64,000 nt of DNA from Cellulophaga lytica DSM 7489 (GTDB lineage Bacteria > Bacteroidota > Bacteroidia > Flavobacteriales > Flavobacteriaceae), in contig NC_015167.1 in NCBI RefSeq assembly GCF_000190595.1, positions 1,849,501 to 1,913,500 of the forward strand. Reading direction: 5' to 3'. Below the pieces are notes generated by a model. The model was not told the origin of the DNA and searched no databases. It saw nothing but the letters and a program-made list of their open reading frames with translations. A program made the position numbers and the translations under genes. Shown here piece by piece: positions 8,896-16,764 of the stretch (position 1 is its first letter; every line of letters starts with the position of its first letter).

Positions 8896-9948
8896 TTAAA
8901 TGCCTAACATTTTTTTTAGCAACTCTTTATCTGTACCAGTTTTAGCAAAATCATCAAAAGTTTTTTCTGTAGCTTCAATTATGTGGTCTTGTATAAATTT
9001 AGCACCTTCTGTAGCACCTTGCTCAGGACTTTTAATACAGCATTCCCATTCCATAGTAGCCCAAACATCGCATCCGTATTGGGTAAGCTTAGAGAAAATA
9101 GTTTTAAAATCTATTTGTCCGTCTCCTAAAGAACGATACCTTCCTGCCCTGTCTTTCCAGTCATTATAACCACCAAAAGCACCTTTTTTGCCTGTTGGGT
9201 TAAACTCAGAATCTTTTACGTGAAAAGACTTTATGTATGGATGGTAATGGTCTATAAAAGCAATATAATCTAGTTGTTGTAGTACAAAATGACTTGGGTC
9301 ATACAAAATATTTACACGTTTGTGGTTGCCTGTAGCTTCTAAAAAACGCTCAAAGGTATCTCCGTCATGAAGGTCTTCTCCTGGATGAATTTCATAGCAA
9401 ACATCTACATCTTCTTTGTCAAAATGGTCTAGTATAGGTAACCATCTAGCTGCAAGTTCTTCAAAACCAAGTTCTACTAAACCAGGAGGTCTTTGTGGCC
9501 AAGGGTGCATTGTATGCCATAACAAAGAACCAGAAAAAGTAGCGTGAGATTTAATACCTAATCGCCTACTTGCAGTACCAGCTTTTTTAACGGTTTCTAT
9601 TGCCCATTCTGTTCTTGCTTGTGGATTTCCACGTAAATGTTCTGGTGCAAAACCATCAAACATTACGTCATAAGCTGGGTGTACAGCAACCAATTGTCCT
9701 TGTAAATGAGTAGATAGTTCTGCAATTTCTAAACCATAAGAATTTACTTTTGCTTTAAGTTCATCACAATATTCTTGGCTATCTGCGGCCTTGTCTAGGT
9801 CTATTAAAAAAGTTTCCCAAGTAGGTATTTGTATACCCTTATACCCAAGGTCTGCTGCCCATTTGCATAATCCTCCTAAGGAATTAAATGGAGCTTTACT
9901 GTCTACAAATTGTGCTAAAAATACCGATGGACCTTTTATTGTCTTCAT
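8896..9948 (-). CDS. Sugar phosphate isomerase/epimerase family TIM-barrel protein
   Basis: This 350-residue protein has no signal peptide and is probably cytoplasmic. The AP-endonuclease-2-like TIM barrel shows metal-ligand blocks in order: CYEIHPGED, NILYDPSHFVLQ, IKSFHVKDSEF and ATMEWECC. Together these give the usual Glu/Asp/His divalent-metal site of xylose-isomerase-like enzymes. It leads the operon with two DUF1080 lipoproteins, which suggests isomerisation or epimerisation of a sugar released by them. An AACGTT-centred imperfect palindrome lies about 25 bases upstream (9969-9982) and shares its core with the operator candidate at 12847. Confidence 0.87.
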   Translation of the reverse strand: MKTIKGPSVFLAQFVDSKAPFNSLGGLCKWAADLGYKGIQIPTWETFLIDLDKAADSQEYCDELKAKVNSYGLEIAELSTHLQGQLVAVHPAYDVMFDGFAPEHLRGNPQARTEWAIETVKKAGTASRRLGIKSHATFSGSLLWHTMHPWPQRPPGLVELGFEELAARWLPILDHFDKEDVDVCYEIHPGEDLHDGDTFERFLEATGNHKRVNILYDPSHFVLQQLDYIAFIDHYHPYIKSFHVKDSEFNPTGKKGAFGGYNDWKDRAGRYRSLGDGQIDFKTIFSKLTQYGCDVWATMEWECCIKSPEQGATEGAKFIQDHIIEATEKTFDDFAKTGTDKELLKKMLGI

Positions 9949-10126
9949 TTTATGTAATTTAATGCTATATTTAACGTTTAATTTTTAAGGCTATAAAGAA
10001 GAATAACCCAAGTTATAAATATAATAATTTGTAAACGATTTGGGGTAGCTTTTTATACGAATTGAGTGGTTTTGTGCGACGAACAACATAAAAACCGTAT
10101 TGGACTAAAAATATAAATTTATATCT
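9949..10126. promoter_or_regulatory. Divergent intergenic region with AACGTT-centred imperfect palindrome
   Basis: This 178-base spacer separates the isomerase gene (- strand) from the ASCH gene (+ strand). At 9969-9982 the sequence TTTAACGTTTAA is centred on CG, like a LacI-family half-site pair with mismatches. It shares the AACGTT core with the perfect palindrome at 12847-12862. No clear -7 box could be assigned on either strand. Confidence 0.3.
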
Positions 10127-10588
10127 GTGGAAAACAATAAATCGGCTAAGAATTTATGGGGAGATTATTTAGATAAGCATTTGGAAGATGCTTTTGTAAA
10201 AGACCCTAAAGTAGAACATTTCTGCGATAATGAAAAAGATGCAAATGAGTGTGCTACACTGGTTGTTAAAGGAATAAAAAAGGCAACTACGCACTCTTTA
10301 CTTGGTTTGCAATTGCGTAATGAATCCTTACCAAAAATAGGTGATTTTAGAATTGTTACCGACTGGAGTGGCCAAGCAAAATGTATTGTGCGTACTACGG
10401 CTGTTAAATTAAAGCCTTTGTTTAGTATTGACGAAAGTTATGCGCAGAAAGAGGGTGAGGGAGATAAAAGTTTATCGTATTGGAGAACTACACACGTAGA
10501 TTATTATACAAGAGAATTGGCAGAGTTTAAACGTAAGCCCACAGATAGTATGATAGTTGTTTGTGAGGAATTTGAAAAAGTTTTTTAA
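10127..10588 (+). CDS. ASCH domain protein
   Basis: This 153-residue cytoplasmic protein starts at a GTG; no nearby in-frame ATG would keep the conserved N-terminal helix. The core matches ASCH (PUA-like) proteins: a helical N-terminus with LWGDYLDKHLEDAF, then KGIKKATTHSLL, then LPKIGDFRIVTDW and the C-terminal DSMIVVCEEFEKVF. Family members bind RNA or act as small amidohydrolases on modified nucleosides. Which applies here cannot be read from the sequence. It is an orphan between two - strand carbohydrate operons and has its own terminator. Confidence 0.85.
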   Translation: MENNKSAKNLWGDYLDKHLEDAFVKDPKVEHFCDNEKDANECATLVVKGIKKATTHSLLGLQLRNESLPKIGDFRIVTDWSGQAKCIVRTTAVKLKPLFSIDESYAQKEGEGDKSLSYWRTTHVDYYTRELAEFKRKPTDSMIVVCEEFEKVF

Positions 10589-10606
10589 ACTGGCACTACA
10601 TTATAT

Positions 10607-10639
10607 CAAAAAGCCACACTTTTAAAGTGTGGCTTTTTG
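10607..10639. terminator. Bidirectional Rho-independent terminator
   Basis: The stem CAAAAAGCCACAC with its complement GTGTGGCTTTTTG (10607-10619 with 10627-10639) closes on an AT loop and has T runs on both strands. It serves the ASCH gene and the - strand Gfo/Idh/MocA operon ending at 10660. Confidence 0.88.
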
Positions 10640-10659
10640 TTTTTATATTGGTGTATTAG

Positions 10660-11796
10660 TTAATCTAAATCTATCCAAACATTTCCTTTTTGGTGAGAGG
10701 TTACGCTACTTTGTATAAAGTTAAGACCACGCACGCCATCTAACATTGTTGGGAATTCCCCATCATTGTACTTTTCACCTCTTACAGCTCTGGCAACGCC
10801 TAAATAAATGTTAGCCATTGCATCAAAAATACCTTCTGGATGCCCTGGAGGTAATTTGGTTCCGTCTAAAGATAAATCAGAGTTATAAGCGTGTCCTGGT
10901 TTGTATACCTGCAAAGGTTTATCATCACTCATAACATACAGATAATTTGGGTTTTCTTGCTCCCATTTTAACCCGCCTTTGTTCCCGTAAATTTTAATGG
11001 TAAGTCCGTTTTCTTCACCTGTAGCTATTTGGCTAGCTCTAATAATACCTTTTGCGTTACTGTTAAAACGAACAAGAGCTGTACCGTCTATGTCCATTTT
11101 ATTATCATCATATAAATAATTTAAATCTGATAATAAAGATTTTATTTGCATACCAGTTGTGTACTCTATCATATTAAACGCGTGTACACCTATGTCTCCC
11201 ATACAACAGCTAATACCAGATTTTTCGGGATCTAAACGCCAAGTGCTGGCTCTTTTATCCTTTTCATGAATTATAGGGTTTATCCATCCTTGGTAGTATT
11301 GCGCATCTACTTTTTGAATGTCTCCTATAGCACCAGCTTTAATCATTTCTCGCATTTGGCGTACCATAGGGTAGCCAGTATACGTATGTGTAACGGCAAA
11401 AATTGTACCTGCTTTTTCTAAAGTAGCTTGTAAAATTTTAGCCTCTTCATAAGTGGTTGTCATTGGTTTTTCGCAAATAACATGAAAGCCATTTTCTAAT
11501 AACTTTTTAGCCATAGGAAAATGTAAAAAGTTAGGAGTAAGTATAGAGCATACTTGTATTCTTTCTTCTGCAGGTAGTTTTAATTCTTCCTCAATAAGTG
11601 TGTCAAAATCTTTATATATTCTGTTGGTAGGAATATCTATTTGTTTTGCAAAACTTAAGCTATCTTCTAAATTAGGATTAAAAACAGCACCAGTAATTTG
11701 GTAATTGTCATTAATAAAAGAAGCAACCCTGTGTAAAACACCAATTAAAGAATCTCCACCGCCACCTAGAATTCCTAGTCTAATTTTTTTACTCAT
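10660..11796 (-). CDS. Gfo/Idh/MocA family NAD(P)-dependent oxidoreductase
   Basis: This 378-residue cytoplasmic dehydrogenase has a dinucleotide-binding N-terminus (IRLGILGGGGDS, about residues 5-15) and the family's catalytic EKP motif at residues 109-111 (VICEKPMTTT). The C-terminal half is the usual alpha/beta sugar-binding domain, with a DIGVHAFNMIEY block supplying the catalytic Asp/His region. Members oxidise or reduce sugar hydroxyls, often at C3, which fits the 3-keto-glycoside theme. It starts 26 bases after the isomerase-like lipoprotein gene at 11823 and is co-transcribed with it. Confidence 0.9.
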   Translation of the reverse strand: MSKKIRLGILGGGGDSLIGVLHRVASFINDNYQITGAVFNPNLEDSLSFAKQIDIPTNRIYKDFDTLIEEELKLPAEERIQVCSILTPNFLHFPMAKKLLENGFHVICEKPMTTTYEEAKILQATLEKAGTIFAVTHTYTGYPMVRQMREMIKAGAIGDIQKVDAQYYQGWINPIIHEKDKRASTWRLDPEKSGISCCMGDIGVHAFNMIEYTTGMQIKSLLSDLNYLYDDNKMDIDGTALVRFNSNAKGIIRASQIATGEENGLTIKIYGNKGGLKWEQENPNYLYVMSDDKPLQVYKPGHAYNSDLSLDGTKLPPGHPEGIFDAMANIYLGVARAVRGEKYNDGEFPTMLDGVRGLNFIQSSVTSHQKGNVWIDLD

Positions 11797-11822
11797 AAAA
11801 GTATCTTTTAAGGCTTATTTTT

Positions 11823-12812
11823 TTATTTTAAGTTTTTAGATGCATTAATTAGTAAGTCTCTGGTAGCAATAATACCTTCTTCTTCACTTTTTTCTTCACC
11901 TTCATATTCAACCCCAATAAAACCAGTATAACCAGCATCTTTTACAATTTGTAACATTTTGGCATAGTCTATTTTCGTTTCATTTCCTTCTGCATCAAAA
12001 TTGTAAGACTTAGCACTAACTGCTTTTGCATATGGCATTAATTCAGTTATCCCTTTGTAAATGTCATACATATCTTCACAGCTACCATCTTCTGCTTTTT
12101 TAATACAAAAGTTTCCAAAATCTGGTAATGTACCAACGTTGTCCATATTAACTTTGCTCATTACTTCAGAAAGTAATTTTCCATTAGATGACAATCCGCC
12201 GTGGTTTTCTACAATAACATTTATATTATGTTCCTTAGCAAAAGTGCCAAGTTGTGTTAATCCATCTACAGAGCTGGCAACCCATTCTTTTTCTTCTGTA
12301 GCACCTGCTAAATTTACGCGTATGGCGTGGCATCCCATTTCTGCGGCAGCTTTTACCCATTTGTAATGAGCTTCAACAGTTTTTTTACGTTCAGCGGCAT
12401 CTGCCAAAGCAAGATCTCCTTGTCCGTCTACCATAATTAAAACATTTTTCATATCATGTTTTTTAGCAGCTTCATTAGATTTAGCTACAAATTCTGCCAT
12501 AGCCTCATCAGAATAATTTGCCTCCTTAACATCATTGTAAAGAGCGCTAACATATTCTAAACCAGTAAAACCTAATTTTTTCGCGTTCTCAGCAAAATCA
12601 TAAGGATTTCCGCCATCAAAAACTTGCTTGTGTAGCGACCACTGCGCTAAAGACAACTCAAAAAATGGTTTTTTTTCGTCTACTTTAGTTTTCGCAATTT
12701 CTTCTTTTACTTCTTCGGTTTTTTTAGGAGCATCCTTACATGATGCAAAACAAAAAACAAGTAAAACTAATGGATATTTTACACTTTGTTTAACTAGGTT
12801 TTTAACTTTCAT
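11823..12812 (-). CDS. Lipid-anchored sugar phosphate isomerase/epimerase-like protein
   Basis: This 329-residue TIM-barrel protein has a lipoprotein signal peptide ending at C25 (CFASC), followed by a charged linker. The barrel begins FELSLAQWSLHK, and the metal-binding segments include NVIVENHGGLSSNG, VGTLPDFGNFC, KAVSAKSYNFD and GFIGVEYEGEE. The exported location differs from the cytoplasmic paralogue at 8896 and fits processing of keto-glycosides in the periplasm. It is the first gene of the operon with the Gfo/Idh/MocA gene and diverges from the GMC operon across a 133-base spacer holding a perfect palindrome. Confidence 0.85.
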   Translation of the reverse strand: MKVKNLVKQSVKYPLVLLVFCFASCKDAPKKTEEVKEEIAKTKVDEKKPFFELSLAQWSLHKQVFDGGNPYDFAENAKKLGFTGLEYVSALYNDVKEANYSDEAMAEFVAKSNEAAKKHDMKNVLIMVDGQGDLALADAAERKKTVEAHYKWVKAAAEMGCHAIRVNLAGATEEKEWVASSVDGLTQLGTFAKEHNINVIVENHGGLSSNGKLLSEVMSKVNMDNVGTLPDFGNFCIKKAEDGSCEDMYDIYKGITELMPYAKAVSAKSYNFDAEGNETKIDYAKMLQIVKDAGYTGFIGVEYEGEEKSEEEGIIATRDLLINASKNLK

Positions 12813-12846
12813 TTTTTAGATATTTAATTTTTAGGAATTTACATCA

Positions 12847-12862
12847 ACTATAACGTTATAGT
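12847..12862. promoter_or_regulatory. Perfect 16-bp palindrome, candidate LacI-family operator
   Basis: ACTATAACGTTATAGT is a perfect palindrome with a central CG, the layout of LacI/GalR-family operators. It lies between the divergent operons at 11823-12812 and 12946-16240, so it could control both. No LacI-type regulator is encoded in the window. Confidence 0.6.
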
Positions 12863-12908
12863 ACGTTAACCTCAATATTTACAGGGTTTAAATGTAGAAA
12901 ATTTATTT

Positions 12909-12916
12909 TATATTTG
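12909..12916 (+). promoter_or_regulatory. -7 promoter element for the GMC operon
   Basis: TATATTTG matches the Bacteroidota -7 consensus TAnnTTTG and lies 30 bases upstream of the GMC start codon. A convincing -33 TTG is not visible, which suits an activated or weak promoter. Confidence 0.55.
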
Positions 12917-12945
12917 AGAAAATTATCAAATAAACAACGCAAAGA

Positions 12946-14664
12946 ATGGGCAAATTTTATTATAACGAAGAACAAGAGTCTTATGATGCTATAGTTGTAG
13001 GAACTGGTATAAGTGGCGGATGGGCTGCTAAAGAATTATGTGAAGCTGGTTTAAAGACTTTAATTTTAGAAAGAGGTAGAATGGTAAAACATAGGGAGGA
13101 TTACCCTACCGCTTTTAAAGAGTCTTGGGATTTGCCAAATAACGGAGCCATTTCTCCGGAAGAGAAAGCAAAACAGTTAAAGCAATCTAGAACTGGTTAT
13201 ACTACAAATGCAGATACTAAGCATTGGTTTGTAAATGATTTAAAGCATCCTTACAATGAAACTAAGCGTTTTGACTGGATGCGTGGTTACCACGTAGGAG
13301 GTAGATCTATAATGTGGGGTAGGCATAGTTACCGTTGGAGTGATATAGATTTTGAAGCTAATAAAAAAGATGGTCATGGTGTAGATTGGCCAGTGCGTTA
13401 TAAAGATATTGAGCCTTGGTATGAAAAGGTTGAGACATTTATTGGTGTGTCTGGAGAAAGCTTGGGTTTACCCCAACTACCAGATAGTAAGTTTGAGCCA
13501 ATGATGCCATTAAATTGTGTTGAAGAAAAATTAAAGGAAAGCGTTGCCGAGAATTTTAACGGCCGTGTTATTACTGCTGGTAGAGTTGCCCACATTACTA
13601 GTGATAAAAAATTTGCAGGAGACGGAAGATCTAAATGTCAATTTCGTAACCGTTGTAGTAGAGGGTGTCCGTTTGGAGCTTATTTTAGTAGTAACTCTTC
13701 TACCTTGCCTGCTGCTGAAGCTACAGGTAATTTAACGTTAAGGCCAGACTCTATTGTTTATGAGGTTATTTATGATGAAGAAACTAAAAAAGCAACAGGA
13801 GTTAAGGTTATTGATAGGGTAACAAAAGAAAAAATAGAGTTTAAAGCAAAAGTAATTTTCTTGTGTGCATCGGCTATTGCTTCTACAGCTATATTAATGC
13901 AGTCTAAGTCTGATACTTTCCCAAATGGTATGGGTAATGAGTCAGATCAATTAGGTAGAAACATTATGGATCACCATTTAGGTTGTGGTGCAAATGGTAA
14001 GTTTGATGGTTTTGAAGATAAATACTATAAAGGAAGAAAAGCTAACGGTGTTTATATTCCTAGATTTAGGAATTTAGGAGGAGACACAGACCGTAAAGAT
14101 TTTATTAGAGGCTATGGTTACCAAGGTGGTGCAAGTAGAGGTAACTGGCAAGAGGTAGTTGCAGAAACGGGTTATGGTAAAGATTTAAAAGATGTTATTT
14201 TAAAACCTGGTGGATGGACAATGGGTATTATGGGCTTTGGTGAAGTATTACCTTATGAAGATAACAGGTTTACATTAGACTATAATAAGTTAGATGATTG
14301 GGGATTACCAACTGTTACTTTTGATGCTGAGTTTAAAGAGAACGAACTAAAAATGCGAGAAGACATTAAAGAACAGGCTGCGGCAATGTTAAAATCTGCA
14401 GGATTTAGAGATGTTAATGTTTTTGATAATTTAGGAGCTTTAGGCCTTGGAATACATGAAATGGGTACTGCTCGTATGGGTCATAATCCTAAAACATCTG
14501 TATTAAACAAATACAACCAAGTGCACTCTGTACCTAATGTGTATGTAACAGATGGGTCTTTTATGACATCGTCTTCATGTGTTAATCCATCATTAACATA
14601 TATGGCTTTTACTGCAAGAGCAGCAAACCACGCTGCAGAACAAATTAAAAAAGGATTATTATAA
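12946..14664 (+). CDS. GMC family FAD-dependent sugar dehydrogenase, large subunit
   Basis: This 572-residue flavoprotein has the FAD-binding motif GTGISG (G19, G21, G24) and the GMC C-terminal active-site pair H504 (in GIHEMGTARMG) and N547 (in SSCVNPSLT). A cysteine cluster C231-x5-C237-x3-C241 resembles the [3Fe-4S] site of FAD-dependent glucose dehydrogenase alpha subunits. It has no signal peptide of its own. The next gene encodes a Tat-tagged small subunit, so export as a folded complex is likely. It probably oxidises a sugar or glycoside, perhaps at C3. Its electron acceptor is not encoded nearby, since no cytochrome c subunit is present. Confidence 0.92.
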   Translation: MGKFYYNEEQESYDAIVVGTGISGGWAAKELCEAGLKTLILERGRMVKHREDYPTAFKESWDLPNNGAISPEEKAKQLKQSRTGYTTNADTKHWFVNDLKHPYNETKRFDWMRGYHVGGRSIMWGRHSYRWSDIDFEANKKDGHGVDWPVRYKDIEPWYEKVETFIGVSGESLGLPQLPDSKFEPMMPLNCVEEKLKESVAENFNGRVITAGRVAHITSDKKFAGDGRSKCQFRNRCSRGCPFGAYFSSNSSTLPAAEATGNLTLRPDSIVYEVIYDEETKKATGVKVIDRVTKEKIEFKAKVIFLCASAIASTAILMQSKSDTFPNGMGNESDQLGRNIMDHHLGCGANGKFDGFEDKYYKGRKANGVYIPRFRNLGGDTDRKDFIRGYGYQGGASRGNWQEVVAETGYGKDLKDVILKPGGWTMGIMGFGEVLPYEDNRFTLDYNKLDDWGLPTVTFDAEFKENELKMREDIKEQAAAMLKSAGFRDVNVFDNLGALGLGIHEMGTARMGHNPKTSVLNKYNQVHSVPNVYVTDGSFMTSSSCVNPSLTYMAFTARAANHAAEQIKKGLL

Positions 14665-15311
14665 TGAATAGAAGATTAGCACTTAAGAACCTAGGTTTGT
14701 CATTAGGCTATGTTGTAGCTACGCCAACCTTAATTAGTATTGTACAAAGTTGTAAAAACGATAAAGGTGTTGCTTTTGCTCCAGAATTTTTTTCAGAGGA
14801 AGAAGGTAATGTTGTGATAACCTTAATGGATATTATTTTACCAAAAACTGATTCTCCTTCTGCATCTGAAGCAAATGTGCATATGTTTGTAGATCAATAT
14901 ATAAATGTATCTAATACAGAAGAAGAAAAAGCATTGTTTAAAGCTAAAATGGCTAGTTTTTTATCATTAGCTAAGAGCAAATCTGGTAAAGATGCTGTAA
15001 CAGATATTACAGCTGAAGAGTTAGAAAGCGCCTTGGCAAGTTGTTTAAAATTATCTGAAGAGCAAATTAAACAACAAAATATTACGATGCGTAATTATAA
15101 TAATGCTATTGCCAATGGAGAAGTGGCCGAATTAGATATAAACTCTGGAGCTATTGCTTTTGCTCATGAGCTTAGGGGGTGGACAATTAGAGGCTATAAG
15201 GCTACGGAAGAAATAGCTAAAAACTTTTTAGCTTTTGATCCTATACCGGGTAAATATGTTCCTTGTGGTACTACAGAAGAGTTTACAGGAGGTAAAGCTT
15301 GGGCTTTATAA
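14664..15311 (+). CDS. Gluconate 2-dehydrogenase subunit 3 family protein (small subunit)
   Basis: This 215-residue protein begins with a twin-arginine-like signal (NRRLALKNLGLSLGYVV, residues 2-18), then a hydrophobic stretch and a cysteine near residue 30 that could serve as a lipobox-like anchor. The rest is helical, as in gluconate 2-dehydrogenase subunit 3. Its start codon overlaps the GMC stop by one base (TAATG), showing tight coupling. In known systems this subunit carries the folded FAD subunit across the membrane. The C-terminal part has the usual GWTIRGYKATEE block. Confidence 0.88.
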   Translation: MNRRLALKNLGLSLGYVVATPTLISIVQSCKNDKGVAFAPEFFSEEEGNVVITLMDIILPKTDSPSASEANVHMFVDQYINVSNTEEEKALFKAKMASFLSLAKSKSGKDAVTDITAEELESALASCLKLSEEQIKQQNITMRNYNNAIANGEVAELDINSGAIAFAHELRGWTIRGYKATEEIAKNFLAFDPIPGKYVPCGTTEEFTGGKAWAL

Positions 15312-15322
15312 TAATTTATTAA

Positions 15323-16240
15323 ATGAAAAGGAGAAGCTTTATACAAAAATCGGCATTAACTACAGGTGCATTAACTTTAGGTACTGCTTATGGTTACGGG
15401 GCTGGTTATAACACAAATGCTAAGCACGCATTTAATTTAAAGTATGCGCCTCATTTTGGAATGTTTTCTAACCACGCAGAAAGTTTAGAAGATCAATTGC
15501 GTTTTATGGCAGATGAAGGTTTTACTGCTTTAGAAGATAACACAATGCTAAGTCGTAATGTGGCAACACAAACCAAACTTGCCAAGACAATGCAAAATTT
15601 AGGCATAGAAATGGGCGTTTTTGTGGCGCATGAAATTTTTTGGAAAAAACCTAGTTTAACTTCTGGTGATTTAACCATTAGAGAAAAGTTTTTGTCTGAT
15701 ATTAAAAGATCTGTTGAGGTAGCCAAGCGTGTTAATGCAAAATGGGTTACTGTGGTGCCAGGACACGTAGATTTAAAGCAGTCTATGGGTTACCAAACTG
15801 CTCATGTAATAGAGTCTTTAAAGCAAGCAGCAGCTATATTAGAGCCTCACGGAATTATAATGGTGTTAGAGCCGTTAAATTTTAGAGATCATCCAGGGTT
15901 GTTTTTAACAGAGTCTCCGCAAGCTTATGAAATTTGTAAGGCTGTAGATTCTCCATCTTGTAAAATTTTATTTGATATTTATCACCAGCAAATACAAGAG
16001 GGTAATTTAATACCAAATATGGAAGCAAGTTGGGATGAAATTGCTTACATACAAATTGGTGATAACCCAGGAAGAAAAGAACCTACTACAGGAGAAATAA
16101 ATTATAAAAATGTATTTAAATTTATTCACGATAAAAAATTTACTGGTATTTTAGGTATGGAGCACGGCAATTCTAGACCTAATAAGGCTGGTGAACGTGC
16201 TGTTATAGAGGCTTATAAAACAGTAGATAGTTTTATGTAA
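15323..16240 (+). CDS. Tat-exported hydroxypyruvate isomerase/sugar epimerase-like TIM-barrel protein
   Basis: This 305-residue protein has a clear Tat signal (MKRRSFIQKSALTTGALTLG). The barrel has metal-ligand blocks MVLEPLNFRDHPG, ILFDIYHQQIQEG, YIQIGDNPGRKEP and GILGMEHGNSRP, characteristic of hydroxypyruvate isomerase-like proteins (Glu, Asp, His, Glu ligands). It is the third gene of the GMC operon, 11 bases after the small subunit. As an exported isomerase it probably acts on the product of the GMC dehydrogenase. The precise substrate is not visible. Confidence 0.88.
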   Translation: MKRRSFIQKSALTTGALTLGTAYGYGAGYNTNAKHAFNLKYAPHFGMFSNHAESLEDQLRFMADEGFTALEDNTMLSRNVATQTKLAKTMQNLGIEMGVFVAHEIFWKKPSLTSGDLTIREKFLSDIKRSVEVAKRVNAKWVTVVPGHVDLKQSMGYQTAHVIESLKQAAAILEPHGIIMVLEPLNFRDHPGLFLTESPQAYEICKAVDSPSCKILFDIYHQQIQEGNLIPNMEASWDEIAYIQIGDNPGRKEPTTGEINYKNVFKFIHDKKFTGILGMEHGNSRPNKAGERAVIEAYKTVDSFM

Positions 16241-16259
16241 AGATTAGGTTTAAAATATT

Positions 16260-16290
16260 AAAAAAGCTATGTGTATGCATAGCTTTTTTT
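16260..16290 (+). terminator. Rho-independent terminator of the GMC operon
   Basis: The 12-bp stem AAAAAAGCTATG/CATAGCTTTTTT (16260-16271 with 16278-16289) has a 6-base loop and a T tract. It lies 20 bases after the operon's last stop codon. Confidence 0.92.
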
Positions 16291-16465
16291 GTTTTTGAAA
16301 CTCTCAAATTGTGTTAAAAATTGTAATTTCAAGTTAAATTCTCTAAATATTTATCGATTAAGTGCGCTTTTATTTGGTTGTATGTAAACTTTTTGTATTT
16401 TCATAACGTATAAATAACAAAAGGGTAATGTTTAAATTGTTATTCTTTAGAAAATACATACTACT

Positions 16466-16552
16466 ATGGAGAATTATTTTATTTTATTAATTGTGTATAC
16501 ATCTGCATTAGTGTATTCTACAATTATTAGACCTAGACTTAGAAAAGAATAG
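16466..16552 (+). CDS. Possible 28-residue membrane peptide
   Basis: A 28-codon ORF starts with ATG and encodes a single hydrophobic segment (YFILLIVYTSALVYSTII) followed by a basic tail with three arginines, an inside-positive pattern typical of small membrane peptides. Its stop codon is immediately followed by a hairpin terminator (16551-16574), so it looks like a self-contained transcription unit. It is preceded by about 170 bases without other genes. Similarity to any known family was not recognised. Confidence 0.45.
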   Translation: MENYFILLIVYTSALVYSTIIRPRLRKE

Positions 16553-16574
16553 CTATGGCTATTGCATAGCTTTT
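16551..16574 (+). terminator. Hairpin after the 28-residue ORF
   Basis: The stem AGCTATG/CATAGCT (16551-16557 with 16565-16571) runs into a short T tract and overlaps the ORF's stop codon. The stem sequence repeats that of the terminator at 16260. Confidence 0.6.
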
Positions 16575-16585
16575 ATATAGATTTT

Positions 16586-16636
16586 AAAAGCATCATTAAA
16601 TCTACTATTATGGTAGTGTTTAATGATGCTTTTTTG
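16586..16636 (+). terminator. Long hairpin with T tract
   Basis: A 15-bp perfect stem AAAAGCATCATTAAA with its complement (16586-16600 with 16619-16633) encloses an inner CTAC/GTAG pairing and ends in a T run. It has A and T tracts on either side, so it could work on both strands. Confidence 0.75.
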
Positions 16637-16675
16637 TTTGGTATAGTTGGTAAAATAATATTAAAAAAATAAAAA

Positions 16676-16726
16676 ACCTCAAGCTATGCCAAATTAGGGG
16701 AGGGCATAGTTGAGGTATTTTTTTTC
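16676..16726. terminator. Bidirectional terminator downstream of nrdA
   Basis: A 14-bp stem with one bulged G (ACCTCAA-CTATGCC, 16676-16690, with 16703-16716) carries a 12-base loop, AAATTAGGGGAG. Flanking A and T tracts let it end the - strand nrd transcript. It again contains the CTATG/CATAG stem seen in two neighbouring hairpins. Confidence 0.82.
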
Positions 16727-16764
16727 TCGTCCATAACGAGAGGTGTTCATAAAGCTTTACGCTG

